This document shows, piece after piece, positions 33,527 through 41,068 of a stretch of 64,000 nucleotides of DNA. Made by a program: the position numbers and the translations under genes. Numbering within the stretch: the stretch's first letter is position 1; every line of letters begins with the position of its first letter. Source of the DNA: GCA-020352575 sp041635475 (lineage in GTDB: Bacteria > Actinomycetota > Acidimicrobiia > Spongiisociales > JAENVV01); contig JBFKVA010000002.1 of NCBI GenBank assembly GCA_041635475.1, positions 39,417 to 103,416 of the forward strand, given 5' to 3'. The notes beneath the pieces are model-generated. The model did not search any database. It was not told the DNA's origin and saw only the letters and a list, made by a program, of their open reading frames with translations.

Positions 33527-34675
33527 TCAGTGCGTGATCGCCCTCCGGTAGGCCCATGTGGCCACGGCCAGGAGCCCCACGGCGATGGCGGCCAGCACTC
33601 CGATCTCGTCGGTCACGTCGGCGATGGTCCCGTCGGTGAACAGCAGGTCGCGGAACCCGCGCAAGGCCCAGTAGTGGGGGGTGAACCGGGCGATTCGCTG
33701 CACGGTGTCGGGGAAGAGCTCGTAGGGGAGCATTGATCCCCCGAGCGCACCGAGCCCGATGCCCAGCATCACCCCGACGCCCCCTGCCTGCTGATCGTTC
33801 TGGAGGAGGGACCCGAGCAGGATCCCGGCTGCAGTCGAGACGAGCGCGAAGACGCCGATGACGGCCGCCGAGCCGAGTGGATCACCCCAATCGACGCCGA
33901 ACATGAAGGCCGTGGCGAGGATGATGAACAGTGCCTGCACGAGTGCGACCGCATATCGCCCCAGCGTCTCGCCAGACACGATGACCCCCACCGGTGTCGG
34001 GGAGACGAGCATCCTCGAGGAGACCCCCAGCTTCCGGGTGAGGATGAGGTGCCCTGACGTCGAGAGCGACGTGAGGAACGTGAAGAGCACGACCTGGCTC
34101 GATGCCCCGAAGTCGAACTGCTCGATCTCGCCCTCGAAGAGCGGCTCACCGCCCCGGCTGACTGCCACGTCGACGACCTCCACGTGGTCCGTGACGAGTC
34201 CGATCAGCGCCGACGCCTCGGCCGCCCCCATCCCGCCGACGTCGGCGACGTAACGGGCGGCTCGCAACTCGGCAGACATGTCGACCGCAGCGGCCTGGAC
34301 GGCGGAGCGAAGCTCCAGCCCGAAACCCTCGCGGGAGATGAAGGTCACCTGCGTCGGACGATCGGATGCCACCGGGTCGGTGTCCTCGATGACGATCCCT
34401 GCCTCCACCTGTCGGAGCTCGACGGCGTCGAGGAGTTCGTCCGCCGATCCGTACTCGCGTATCCCGAAGCCATCGGAGGACACCGCATCGACCACGACCT
34501 GTCCGACCGGGGTTCCGGATCCCACGACGCCGAGTGTCGGGGCCGAGCCGGCGCCGAACTGCAGGCCGATGAACATGATGATGAGGATCGGGAAGATGAA
34601 GACGAAGAAGACATTCTCTTTCTCTCGCAGGAAGCGGCGGAGTCCGGTCGCGGCGATCGTGAGCACCTTCATCAC
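33527..34675 (-). CDS. ABC-2 type transporter permease
   Basis: A 382-residue permease with one N-terminal membrane segment (NVFFVFIFPILIIMFIGLQF), a large outer loop up to about residue 200 and five C-terminal segments ending WAYRRAITH. This is the ABC-2/YhgE-like layout of exporters for drugs or lipids. Its start overlaps the previous permease gene by four bases. It is the last gene of the five-gene operon at 37.6-33.5 kb. Confidence 0.88.
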   Translation of the reverse strand: MMKVLTIAATGLRRFLREKENVFFVFIFPILIIMFIGLQFGAGSAPTLGVVGSGTPVGQVVVDAVSSDGFGIREYGSADELLDAVELRQVEAGIVIEDTDPVASDRPTQVTFISREGFGLELRSAVQAAAVDMSAELRAARYVADVGGMGAAEASALIGLVTDHVEVVDVAVSRGGEPLFEGEIEQFDFGASSQVVLFTFLTSLSTSGHLILTRKLGVSSRMLVSPTPVGVIVSGETLGRYAVALVQALFIILATAFMFGVDWGDPLGSAAVIGVFALVSTAAGILLGSLLQNDQQAGGVGVMLGIGLGALGGSMLPYELFPDTVQRIARFTPHYWALRGFRDLLFTDGTIADVTDEIGVLAAIAVGLLAVATWAYRRAITH

Positions 34676-35817
34676 ACCACTCCAGTCAATCGGGCCCGCC
34701 GGAGGAGGGCCACGCCTCCCAACACACCACCGATCCCCAGGACGACGAGGGCCGGGACGATGACGTCAGCCGGGGACCCGGACCCGGCATTCGCCCCGAA
34801 CCCCTCCATGAGCCACCGATGGGGGCTGATCCGGGACAGGACGTCAAGCCACCCTCCATCGCCCACGATGGGGAAGAACACGCCTCCCAGCAGACCCAAC
34901 ACCGTGGCGACGATTCCCCCGAACTGGCCTGCCTGCTCGGCCGTCCGCGTGATCGTCGCCAGGACCGCGCCCAGTCCCATGGCGGCCATCACCGCCGCCA
35001 CCGAGAGCAGGACGACGCCCCACACCTCTCCCCAACTGGCCCCGAGCATGAGCGTTGTGGCCACGACGAGGACCCCCATGGCAACGAGGCCGGTCAGGGC
35101 GGCCGCCAGGGTCTTGCCGACGAGGATGGACGCCCGCCCCACGGGGGCGACCAGGAGTCGCTGGAGCGTGCCTTCCTGTCGCTCCTCGATGACGTTGAGA
35201 ACGGCGGCCTGCACGCTGAAGAACAGGAAGAAGAGCGCCATGCCCACCGCCAGGTAGGTCTTGCCGTCCAGGATCCGGGACCCGGCCTCGCCCGCCACGA
35301 TTTCGATGACCGGGGGCATGGCGGTCAGGCCCTCGAAGGCCGCGGGGTTGGAAACACCGCCCGCCACGAGCCCGGCCGCCGCCAAGCGGCCGGCGTTCGT
35401 CTCCGACGCCAGTGCTTCGGCGATCGACACCGCCACCGCCGTCGCCAGGCCATCCCCGGCGTTGCCGATCACCTCGAGACTCACCGCCTCCGCCGACGCA
35501 ACACCGTCCGGGATGAGGATGGCGGCCGAGGCCTCGTTGTCCTCGACGGCGGCCACCGCCTCCTGGCGGGTCGCCACGAGCTCGACATCCTCGAATCCCG
35601 CTTCGTCGACCAGGCCAGCGACGAGGGATGGGCCGATGAGACCGGTGGCGTCGTGGACGCGGAACGAGGGCTGAAACCTGCCTTCGAAGGCGTCCCCGGC
35701 GACCGATGTGAGGATGATGGTGATGGCGAGGGGCGCGACGATCGCCATGAGGATCATCGACTTGTCGCGGAGCCGCTGGCGCAGGTCCTTCCACGTGAGG
35801 AGGAAGACGGTTCGCAT
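34672..35817 (-). CDS. ABC-2 type transporter permease
   Basis: A 381-residue permease related to the next gene: N-terminal anchor SMILMAIVAPLAITIILTSV, an outer domain of roughly 170 residues and five or six C-terminal segments around LFFLFFSVQAAVLNVIEERQ, whose EERQEGTLQRL is the usual ABC-2 coupling helix. The two permeases presumably form a heterodimer driven by the ATPase encoded two bases upstream. Confidence 0.88.
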   Translation of the reverse strand: MRTVFLLTWKDLRQRLRDKSMILMAIVAPLAITIILTSVAGDAFEGRFQPSFRVHDATGLIGPSLVAGLVDEAGFEDVELVATRQEAVAAVEDNEASAAILIPDGVASAEAVSLEVIGNAGDGLATAVAVSIAEALASETNAGRLAAAGLVAGGVSNPAAFEGLTAMPPVIEIVAGEAGSRILDGKTYLAVGMALFFLFFSVQAAVLNVIEERQEGTLQRLLVAPVGRASILVGKTLAAALTGLVAMGVLVVATTLMLGASWGEVWGVVLLSVAAVMAAMGLGAVLATITRTAEQAGQFGGIVATVLGLLGGVFFPIVGDGGWLDVLSRISPHRWLMEGFGANAGSGSPADVIVPALVVLGIGGVLGGVALLRRARLTGVV

Positions 35818-35819
35818 GG

Positions 35820-36758
35820 TCAGTCCCTCAGTGCCTTGCCGGTGAGGTGGAGGAAGACCGCCTCGAGGTCCGGCTCGTGCACGGCCACGCCCTTCACCAC
35901 GGTGCCGTTCGACACCGCCGCGATGAGCTCCGGCAGCCTGGCGGCTGCACCTTTGAGTACGACTTCCAGCCGACCCTCGGCTTGGGTGGCCCCGTCGACG
36001 CCGGGCAACTCCAACAGGCGCTCCGCCAGCCCTTCCACGTGCCCTGCCACCTCGAACGTCACCCGGTCGCGCTGTCCGATGCCTGCAATGAGGTCACGGC
36101 GAGTGCCCTCGGCGACGAGCTTGCCGTCGTCGATGATGCCCACCCGGTCGCAGAGGCGCTCGGCCTCTTCCATGTAATGCGTTGTGTAGAGCACGGCCAG
36201 GCCCTCGGTGCCCAGGGCGTCGACCGAGTCGAGGATCGCGTTGCGGCTCTGGGGATCCACTCCCACCGTGGGCTCATCGAGCATGAGCAGCTTCGGTCCG
36301 TGAAGGAGCCCGATCCCGATGTTGAGACGGCGTTTCATCCCACCCGAGAACTCGTCGGCCCGGTCCTTGCCCCTGTCGGCGAGACCGGTCAACTCGAGGA
36401 CTCGATCCACCGCGGCGGTGACCGCGACCCCCCGCATCCCGTAGAGCTTGGCGAAGAAGGCGAGGTTCTCGAAGGCCGTGAGGTCCGGGTAGATGGCGAG
36501 GTCTTGCGGCACGTACCCGAGGGCTCGACGGGCTCCTACCGAGCTGACTTCGATCGGCTCCCCGTCGACGATCACCGTGCCGGCGTCCTTGTGGAGCAGC
36601 CCGCAGATCATCGAGATGGTGGTGGTCTTCCCGGCCCCGTTCGGACCGAGGAGGCCGTACGTCTCGCCGGCCGCGATCTCGAACCCGACCCCGTCGACGG
36701 CCTTTCGCTCCCCGAAGGACTTGTGGAGCCCTTCGCACACCAGTACGGGTGACATCAT
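35820..36758 (-). CDS. ABC transporter ATP-binding protein
   Basis: A 312-residue ATPase. Walker A is GPNGAGKTT, the Q-loop is in GYVPQDLAIYPDLTA, the signature is FSGGMKRR, Walker B is LLMLDEPTVGVDP and the switch histidine is in YTTHYMEEAE. A 70-residue C-terminal extension ends VHEPDLEAVFLHLTGKALRD, as in DrrA/NatA-type subunits of ABC-2 exporters. Start and stop overlap or nearly touch the flanking regulator and permease genes. Confidence 0.93.
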   Translation of the reverse strand: MMSPVLVCEGLHKSFGERKAVDGVGFEIAAGETYGLLGPNGAGKTTTISMICGLLHKDAGTVIVDGEPIEVSSVGARRALGYVPQDLAIYPDLTAFENLAFFAKLYGMRGVAVTAAVDRVLELTGLADRGKDRADEFSGGMKRRLNIGIGLLHGPKLLMLDEPTVGVDPQSRNAILDSVDALGTEGLAVLYTTHYMEEAERLCDRVGIIDDGKLVAEGTRRDLIAGIGQRDRVTFEVAGHVEGLAERLLELPGVDGATQAEGRLEVVLKGAAARLPELIAAVSNGTVVKGVAVHEPDLEAVFLHLTGKALRD

Positions 36759-37066
36759 GCCTCTCCTTGCACTCTGTTGATCATCTCCTGGAGGGCGCTG
36801 AGGTGGGCGCCGAGCGCCCGCGCCCCCTCCGTGGTGGCCCTCACCGTCGTCAGCGGCTTCTTCCCCTTGTAGCCCTTCGTGATCTCCACCAGGCCGGCCT
36901 CCTCGAGGACCGCCAGGTGGCGGCTGAGGTTGCCGTCGGTGAGCCCCAGTTCGTCCCTGAGGAACGAAAAGGCCGCCGAGCGGACCTCCGCCAGCACGGT
37001 CAGGATCCCCAGGCGGGTGCGCTGGTGGACGAGGTCATCAAGCCGATCGAAGGCGGCATCGCTCAC
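36755..37066 (-). CDS. Winged-helix transcriptional regulator
   Basis: A 103-residue winged-helix protein: DLVHQRTRLGILTVLAEV, the recognition-helix region ELGLTDGNLSRHLAVLEEAG, and the wing EITKGYKGKKPLTTVRATT. This is the HTH_27/ArsR-like group often encoded with ABC-2 or membrane genes. It overlaps both neighbours by four bases, so it is expressed with the transporter it probably controls. The operator-like CAAGTACTTG repeats at 37631-37675 are the natural target to test. Confidence 0.88.
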   Translation of the reverse strand: MSDAAFDRLDDLVHQRTRLGILTVLAEVRSAAFSFLRDELGLTDGNLSRHLAVLEEAGLVEITKGYKGKKPLTTVRATTEGARALGAHLSALQEMINRVQGEA

Positions 37067-37629
37067 CGCCGTACCATCCGCAGGCCGGCCCCGGCTCCCA
37101 GCAACACGCCACCGAACGTGCCGGCCAGGGCGCTGTACAGCGGTCCGGGCTCATCGATGAGCGCATACACGGCGACGCCCCACCCGGCCAGGAGTGCAAG
37201 CGTCGCCAGCAACTGACGCTGGCCGTCGAGCGTCGCGATGACGCCGAACCCGGCCACGAGGACGAGCCACCAGACCAGAACCGCCAGCCGTTCCTCGAAC
37301 ACGAAGAAGCTCCCGAACGTTCCCGTGAACATGAAGACGACGACCACGACGTAGGGCCACATCGGGTGCCCGGACGACGCGCCTTGGTCCGCCTTGGCGC
37401 CCAACGCGAACGAGGCGATTGCGCCCAGCGGGGCGGCAACGATCCAGTAGAAAGAGAGGGTCTCGTTGGCGGACACGAAGGCGACGACCGACCCGAGGAA
37501 GATCGCTCCCCACATGAGGAGCATCGCCCAGTTGGCGGTGAGCATCGAGTGGCGGGTCGAGACCCGGATGCGGTCGAGTTCCGCGAGCAGGGCCTCGGCC
37601 TCGGACGCTTTCTCTTCGCGATCAGTCAC
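37063..37629 (-). CDS. Membrane protein leading the ABC-2 operon
   Basis: A 188-residue protein with a cytoplasmic start (TDREEKASEAEALLAELDRI) and six hydrophobic segments. It has no recognised domain. GTG 37629 is preceded by TAGAGT at six bases and TTGACA further up, so the message starts at or next to the start codon. Being co-encoded with a winged-helix regulator, it may act as a sensor or membrane partner, but that is inference only. Confidence 0.8.
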   Translation of the reverse strand: MTDREEKASEAEALLAELDRIRVSTRHSMLTANWAMLLMWGAIFLGSVVAFVSANETLSFYWIVAAPLGAIASFALGAKADQGASSGHPMWPYVVVVVFMFTGTFGSFFVFEERLAVLVWWLVLVAGFGVIATLDGQRQLLATLALLAGWGVAVYALIDEPGPLYSALAGTFGGVLLGAGAGLRMVRR

Positions 37630-37630
37630 G

Positions 37631-37675
37631 CAAGTACTCTATGACACCAAGTACTTGACTGTCAAGAAGCACTTG
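37631..37675. promoter_or_regulatory. Operator-like repeats CAAGTACTTG
   Basis: A perfect 10-base palindrome CAAGTACTTG (37648-37657) lies between the -35 and -10 boxes. Partial copies CAAGTACT (37631-37638) and AAGCACTTG (37667-37675) flank it at 17- and 19-base steps. Their position over the promoter is that of a repressor site, most simply for the winged-helix protein at 36755-37066. Confidence 0.6.
37636..37665 (-). promoter_or_regulatory. Promoter TTGACA-18-TAGAGT of the ABC-2 operon
   Basis: On the minus strand TTGACA (37665-37660) and TAGAGT (37641-37636) are 18 bases apart and the -10 ends six bases before GTG 37629. It is the most consensus-like promoter I found in the window and implies a leaderless message. 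Confidence 0.65.
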
Positions 37676-37726
37676 CCTCGTGTCGGTGGATGGGTGGGCG
37701 ACGCTCGAACGCTGCCGCTGATCGTG

Positions 37727-39088
37727 TCAGGAACCGACGTTCAGCTGGCGAGCCGTCGGCTCCGCACAACAGAACCAGGACTCGGTGAGCCGAGGGGCCA
37801 CGTCGATGTCGGGAACCGCCGGCATGTCGATGCCCGTGCGTTGCCCGATGGCGTCGACGAGGGAGCGCATGACGGTGAGGTCCGAGGTGCCGGCCGCGTC
37901 GCCTTCCTCCACGATCGCGGCGAGTTCCTGTTGAAGCGCGTCCATGTGGGGGTCAGCCGGCTCCCACTGGAACCCCAGCATCTCCGGGTCGTAGCCACGC
38001 AGATGGGGGCCGAGTTCCGGAAGGTCGAGCATCAGGGACCCATCCGGGATGAGGAGTCTGATCGCCAGCTGGATCGGGTCCACGCTCCCCCACAGGTTCG
38101 ACTCGTCCACGAAGCGAACGATCTGGGCGAGATGGGCTGGCTTCGTCCAGGGGGTGAACGGGAGCCATGTGGGCCGCACATCAATCCCGGCGTCTCGGAG
38201 GATCGTCACCGCCTTCGACATGTCAGTCACGGTGTGGCCCTTGTCGAGGAGCTCCAGCAGGCGATCATCGGCCTGCTCGAAGGCGCTCACCACGAACCGG
38301 ACCCCAAGGCTGCGGAGGGTGGGCCAGAGGTCGGCATGGTCCAGGATGTGCGAGACCTTCACGGTCACATCCACCGAGACGTCGCCGACCTCCGACCGGA
38401 CTCCCTCCAGGGTCCGGATCGCGTGCGCCGGTGCGTTGAGGAAGTCCGGGTCACCGAACGTCAGGTGCTGCGCGCCCGCTTCGACTTGTCGCATTGCGTC
38501 GGCCACGACGATGTCGGCGGCAACGATCCGGAGACGGCCGTCGTAGATGGTCGGGAGTGGGCAGTGCCGGCAGCGGTGCCGGCAGCCATGGGTTGCCTCC
38601 ACGTAGCCAGCCGCAACCTCGGTGCCTCGGTCCCTGAACTTCGCGTAGGACCCGAGCGGCGGAAGGGAATCCCGGGCTGGCAGGGCATGGCGGGTCCGGC
38701 CCAACTCGACCCGGACGGCGTCGCTCCCCTTGCCCGACACCCACTCGACAAGGGCTTCCTCATACTCGCCCGCGATGCGGATGTCGGCGATCGATCCGAC
38801 CGCGTCGTCGGATCCGACGGTTGCGTAGAGCCCGTAGAACGCAAGGGGGAGGTCGGGACGGCGCTCCTTGACTCGACGGGCCAGTGCAACACCCAAGCGC
38901 ATCGCCGTGTGCATGGGAACCGAGATCGCGACTCGGTCGGCCCACTCCACCGACTCGAGGGCAAGATCCTCGACAGACACGTCCAGCGTGCGGACCTCGT
39001 GTCCCGCCTCGGCGAGGGCCCCAGCCGGGGCGGCGAGATGGAGCGGCTGGTGACCGAGTTCGTAGGTGGAGATGAGCAGGACCTTCAT
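37727..39088 (-). CDS. CCAEP-tail radical SAM protein with B12-binding-like N terminus
   Basis: A 453-residue radical SAM enzyme. The N terminus KVLLISTYELGHQPLHLA has the Rossmann pattern of cobalamin-binding domains; the 4Fe-4S motif is GCRHRCRHCPLP (Cx3Cx2C). The C terminus carries ESWFCCAEPTARQLNVGS: the CCAEP tail, which in related proteins can be CUAEP with selenocysteine at the second position. Here that residue is an ordinary TGT cysteine. The reaction is unknown. The gene overlaps the aminotransferase-like gene by four bases and ends the sirtuin operon. Confidence 0.82.
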   Translation of the reverse strand: MKVLLISTYELGHQPLHLAAPAGALAEAGHEVRTLDVSVEDLALESVEWADRVAISVPMHTAMRLGVALARRVKERRPDLPLAFYGLYATVGSDDAVGSIADIRIAGEYEEALVEWVSGKGSDAVRVELGRTRHALPARDSLPPLGSYAKFRDRGTEVAAGYVEATHGCRHRCRHCPLPTIYDGRLRIVAADIVVADAMRQVEAGAQHLTFGDPDFLNAPAHAIRTLEGVRSEVGDVSVDVTVKVSHILDHADLWPTLRSLGVRFVVSAFEQADDRLLELLDKGHTVTDMSKAVTILRDAGIDVRPTWLPFTPWTKPAHLAQIVRFVDESNLWGSVDPIQLAIRLLIPDGSLMLDLPELGPHLRGYDPEMLGFQWEPADPHMDALQQELAAIVEEGDAAGTSDLTVMRSLVDAIGQRTGIDMPAVPDIDVAPRLTESWFCCAEPTARQLNVGS

Positions 39089-40305
39089 CGGGCCAACTCC
39101 GAGAGCGCCGTCAACAGCCGATCGACTTCATCGACGGTGTTGTAGTGGAGGAACCCGACCCTGACAAGGCCCCCTGTCGACAACCGATCCAACCGGCGCA
39201 TGACCTCGAGGGCGTAGTAGTGACCGTCCCAGACGAAGAGGCCCTGGGCACCGAGTCGGCGCGCCGTCTCCCCTGGCGTCGTCCCGTCGACCTCGATGGC
39301 AAACGTGGGCGTCCGCAGCCGTTCGGTCCCCGGCCCGAACAATGTCACGCCGTCGATGGCTTCGATTCCTGCCAGGAACCGGCCCGCCAACCGGTCGGTG
39401 TGGGCGGAGGCAGCGCCAATACCCGAGACGAGACGCGACCGGCGATCGGGCCCCTCCCCCAGCGATGCCAGGTACTCGACCGCCGCCGTGACACCCGCCA
39501 GCAGTTCGAAGGGCGGCGTGCCTGCCTCCCACGACCCAGGGGCGGTGGAAGAGGCCGGTCGAATGTGCACCGGCTCAACGGCATCGACGACCCTTTCACC
39601 CAGGTGGAGGACCCCAACGTGGGGGCCGTGGAACTTGTACGCGCTCGCCACCAGGAAGTCGCAGTCCAGGCGTTGCACGTCGATGACGCCGTGGGGAGCG
39701 AAGTGAACGGCGTCCACGAACGTCAGCGCCCCCACCCGCCTGGCGGCGGCGCATGCCTCGATCACCTCCGGGATGGTCCCCACGGCGTTGGAGGCGTGGG
39801 TGAGTGCCAGCAGCTTGGTCCGGTCGGTGAGCACGGCCTCGACCCTGCCGAGGGCACACCCGTCGTCCGGGTCGAAGTCGACCCAGCGCACCGTGGCCCC
39901 CGACTCCTCGGCGGCGAGCAGCCACGGACTCACGTTGGCGTCGTGGTCGAGTCGGGTGAGGACGAGTTCGTCACCCGGGCTCCATTGCCGGGCCAGGACC
40001 CGGGCTGCGGCCAGGGTGAGGGCCGTCATCGACGGGCCGAACGCGATCTGCTCGCCGCTCGGCGCGTTGAAGAGATCCGCCATGGCCGAGCGGGCACCCT
40101 CGATGATCTCTGCCGCGGATTCGGAGGCGACGAAGTGACCGCCAAGGTTGGAGACCCCCGTCGACAGGACCGAGCCGATGGCGTCGATCACCGGTTGCGG
40201 GCACTGCGAGCCTCCCGGCCCGTCGAACCACGCGGCCGCCCGCCCGTCCACGGTTCGGCGCAGCGCCGGGAACAGCGAGCGCACACCCGCAACGTCGAGG
40301 CTCAT
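39085..40305 (-). CDS. Class V aminotransferase fold, cysteine-desulfurase-like (VC1184 type)
   Basis: A 406-residue PLP enzyme. RSLFPALRRTVDG with AAWFDGPGGSQCPQPV is the start typical of the VC1184 subgroup, SAYKFHGPHVG holds the PLP lysine, and the end reads VRVGFLHYNTVDEVDRLL. Where true cysteine desulfurases and selenocysteine lyases have a catalytic Cys, this has WDGHYYALEVM, so it probably does not transfer sulfur by a persulfide. It sits between the sirtuin and radical SAM genes with ATGA overlaps on both sides. Confidence 0.82.
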   Translation of the reverse strand: MSLDVAGVRSLFPALRRTVDGRAAAWFDGPGGSQCPQPVIDAIGSVLSTGVSNLGGHFVASESAAEIIEGARSAMADLFNAPSGEQIAFGPSMTALTLAAARVLARQWSPGDELVLTRLDHDANVSPWLLAAEESGATVRWVDFDPDDGCALGRVEAVLTDRTKLLALTHASNAVGTIPEVIEACAAARRVGALTFVDAVHFAPHGVIDVQRLDCDFLVASAYKFHGPHVGVLHLGERVVDAVEPVHIRPASSTAPGSWEAGTPPFELLAGVTAAVEYLASLGEGPDRRSRLVSGIGAASAHTDRLAGRFLAGIEAIDGVTLFGPGTERLRTPTFAIEVDGTTPGETARRLGAQGLFVWDGHYYALEVMRRLDRLSTGGLVRVGFLHYNTVDEVDRLLTALSELAR

Positions 40306-41012
40306 GGAGCGAGCAGCTCGGGGAGGATCTCGCCGGCAGGTCCCAGCACCTCCGCGTCGGCCAAGGGAGACGCCGCGGAACGTTCCGTGTTGACGACGAC
40401 GATGCGGGCACCGCCTTCGCGGGCGACGCCGATGAGGCCCGCCGCCGGGTACACCTCGGCGGAGGTGCCGACCACAACGACGGCGTCGGCCGCCGCGATC
40501 GACAGATGGGCTCGCATCCACTCCCGCTCCGGGAGCGTCTCTCCGTACCAGACGACCGACGGACGCATCGGCGCTCCACACATCGGGCAGGGCCGGAACC
40601 CCTTCGGGTGCAGCGGGTCGACGTCCTCCTCGTGGCCACACTCGGCGAAGCAGTGGTCACGGTCGATGTGCCCGTGGAGATGAATCACGTCCACGGCTCC
40701 GGCCTTCTCCAGCAACCGATCGATGTTCTGGGTGACATGGATCATGCCGGGTCGGGAGGCAAGGGCGAGATGCGCCGGGTTCGGGTCGGCCGCACCGATG
40801 AACGTCCGCCGCTCGTCGTACCAGGAGATCACACCCTCGGGGTCTTCGCGGAATCCGTCGATCGAGGCCATCTTCATGGGGTCGACCTTCGTCCAGATAC
40901 CATCGGTGTCCCGGAACGTGTGGATCCCAGACTCGCGGGACAGCCCGGCGCCCGAGAACGAGACGAGGTGTTCGGCGTCGGCGAGGAGCTGCCGGGCGCG
41001 GGTGAGCGGCAT
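40302..41012 (-). CDS. Sir2-family NAD-dependent protein deacylase
   Basis: A 236-residue sirtuin that removes acyl groups from lysines using NAD. The NAD site has FSGAGLSRESGIHTFRD, then TQNIDRLLEKAG, the catalytic histidine in HLHGHID and four zinc cysteines in CFAECG and CPMCG. WYDERRTF supplies the Tyr-x-x-Arg pair of SIRT5/CobB-like enzymes that prefer acidic acyl groups such as succinyl. ATG 41012 follows TACCCT by six bases. It leads an operon with the aminotransferase-like and radical SAM genes. Confidence 0.9.
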   Translation of the reverse strand: MPLTRARQLLADAEHLVSFSGAGLSRESGIHTFRDTDGIWTKVDPMKMASIDGFREDPEGVISWYDERRTFIGAADPNPAHLALASRPGMIHVTQNIDRLLEKAGAVDVIHLHGHIDRDHCFAECGHEEDVDPLHPKGFRPCPMCGAPMRPSVVWYGETLPEREWMRAHLSIAAADAVVVVGTSAEVYPAAGLIGVAREGGARIVVVNTERSAASPLADAEVLGPAGEILPELLAP

Positions 41013-41018
41013 GAGCCA

Positions 41019-41024
41019 AGGGTA
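41019..41024 (-). promoter_or_regulatory. Leaderless promoter -10 (TACCCT) of the sirtuin operon
   Basis: TACCCT on the minus strand ends six bases before ATG 41012 and is the only promoter seen for the three-gene unit. Confidence 0.5.
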
Positions 41025-41068
41025 CCCCGACGCCGGGCGTGCATTCCGACCCCCCACCGCCCCTCGCC

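Noticed and set aside
37763..37776. Selenocysteine codon in the radical SAM tail
   Set aside because: The tail reads TTC TGT TGT GCG GAG CCG, plain cysteines; there is no in-frame TGA before the real stop.
39085..40305. True cysteine desulfurase or selenocysteine lyase
   Set aside because: The loop that should hold the catalytic cysteine reads DGHYYALEVM; only the fold and PLP lysine are kept.
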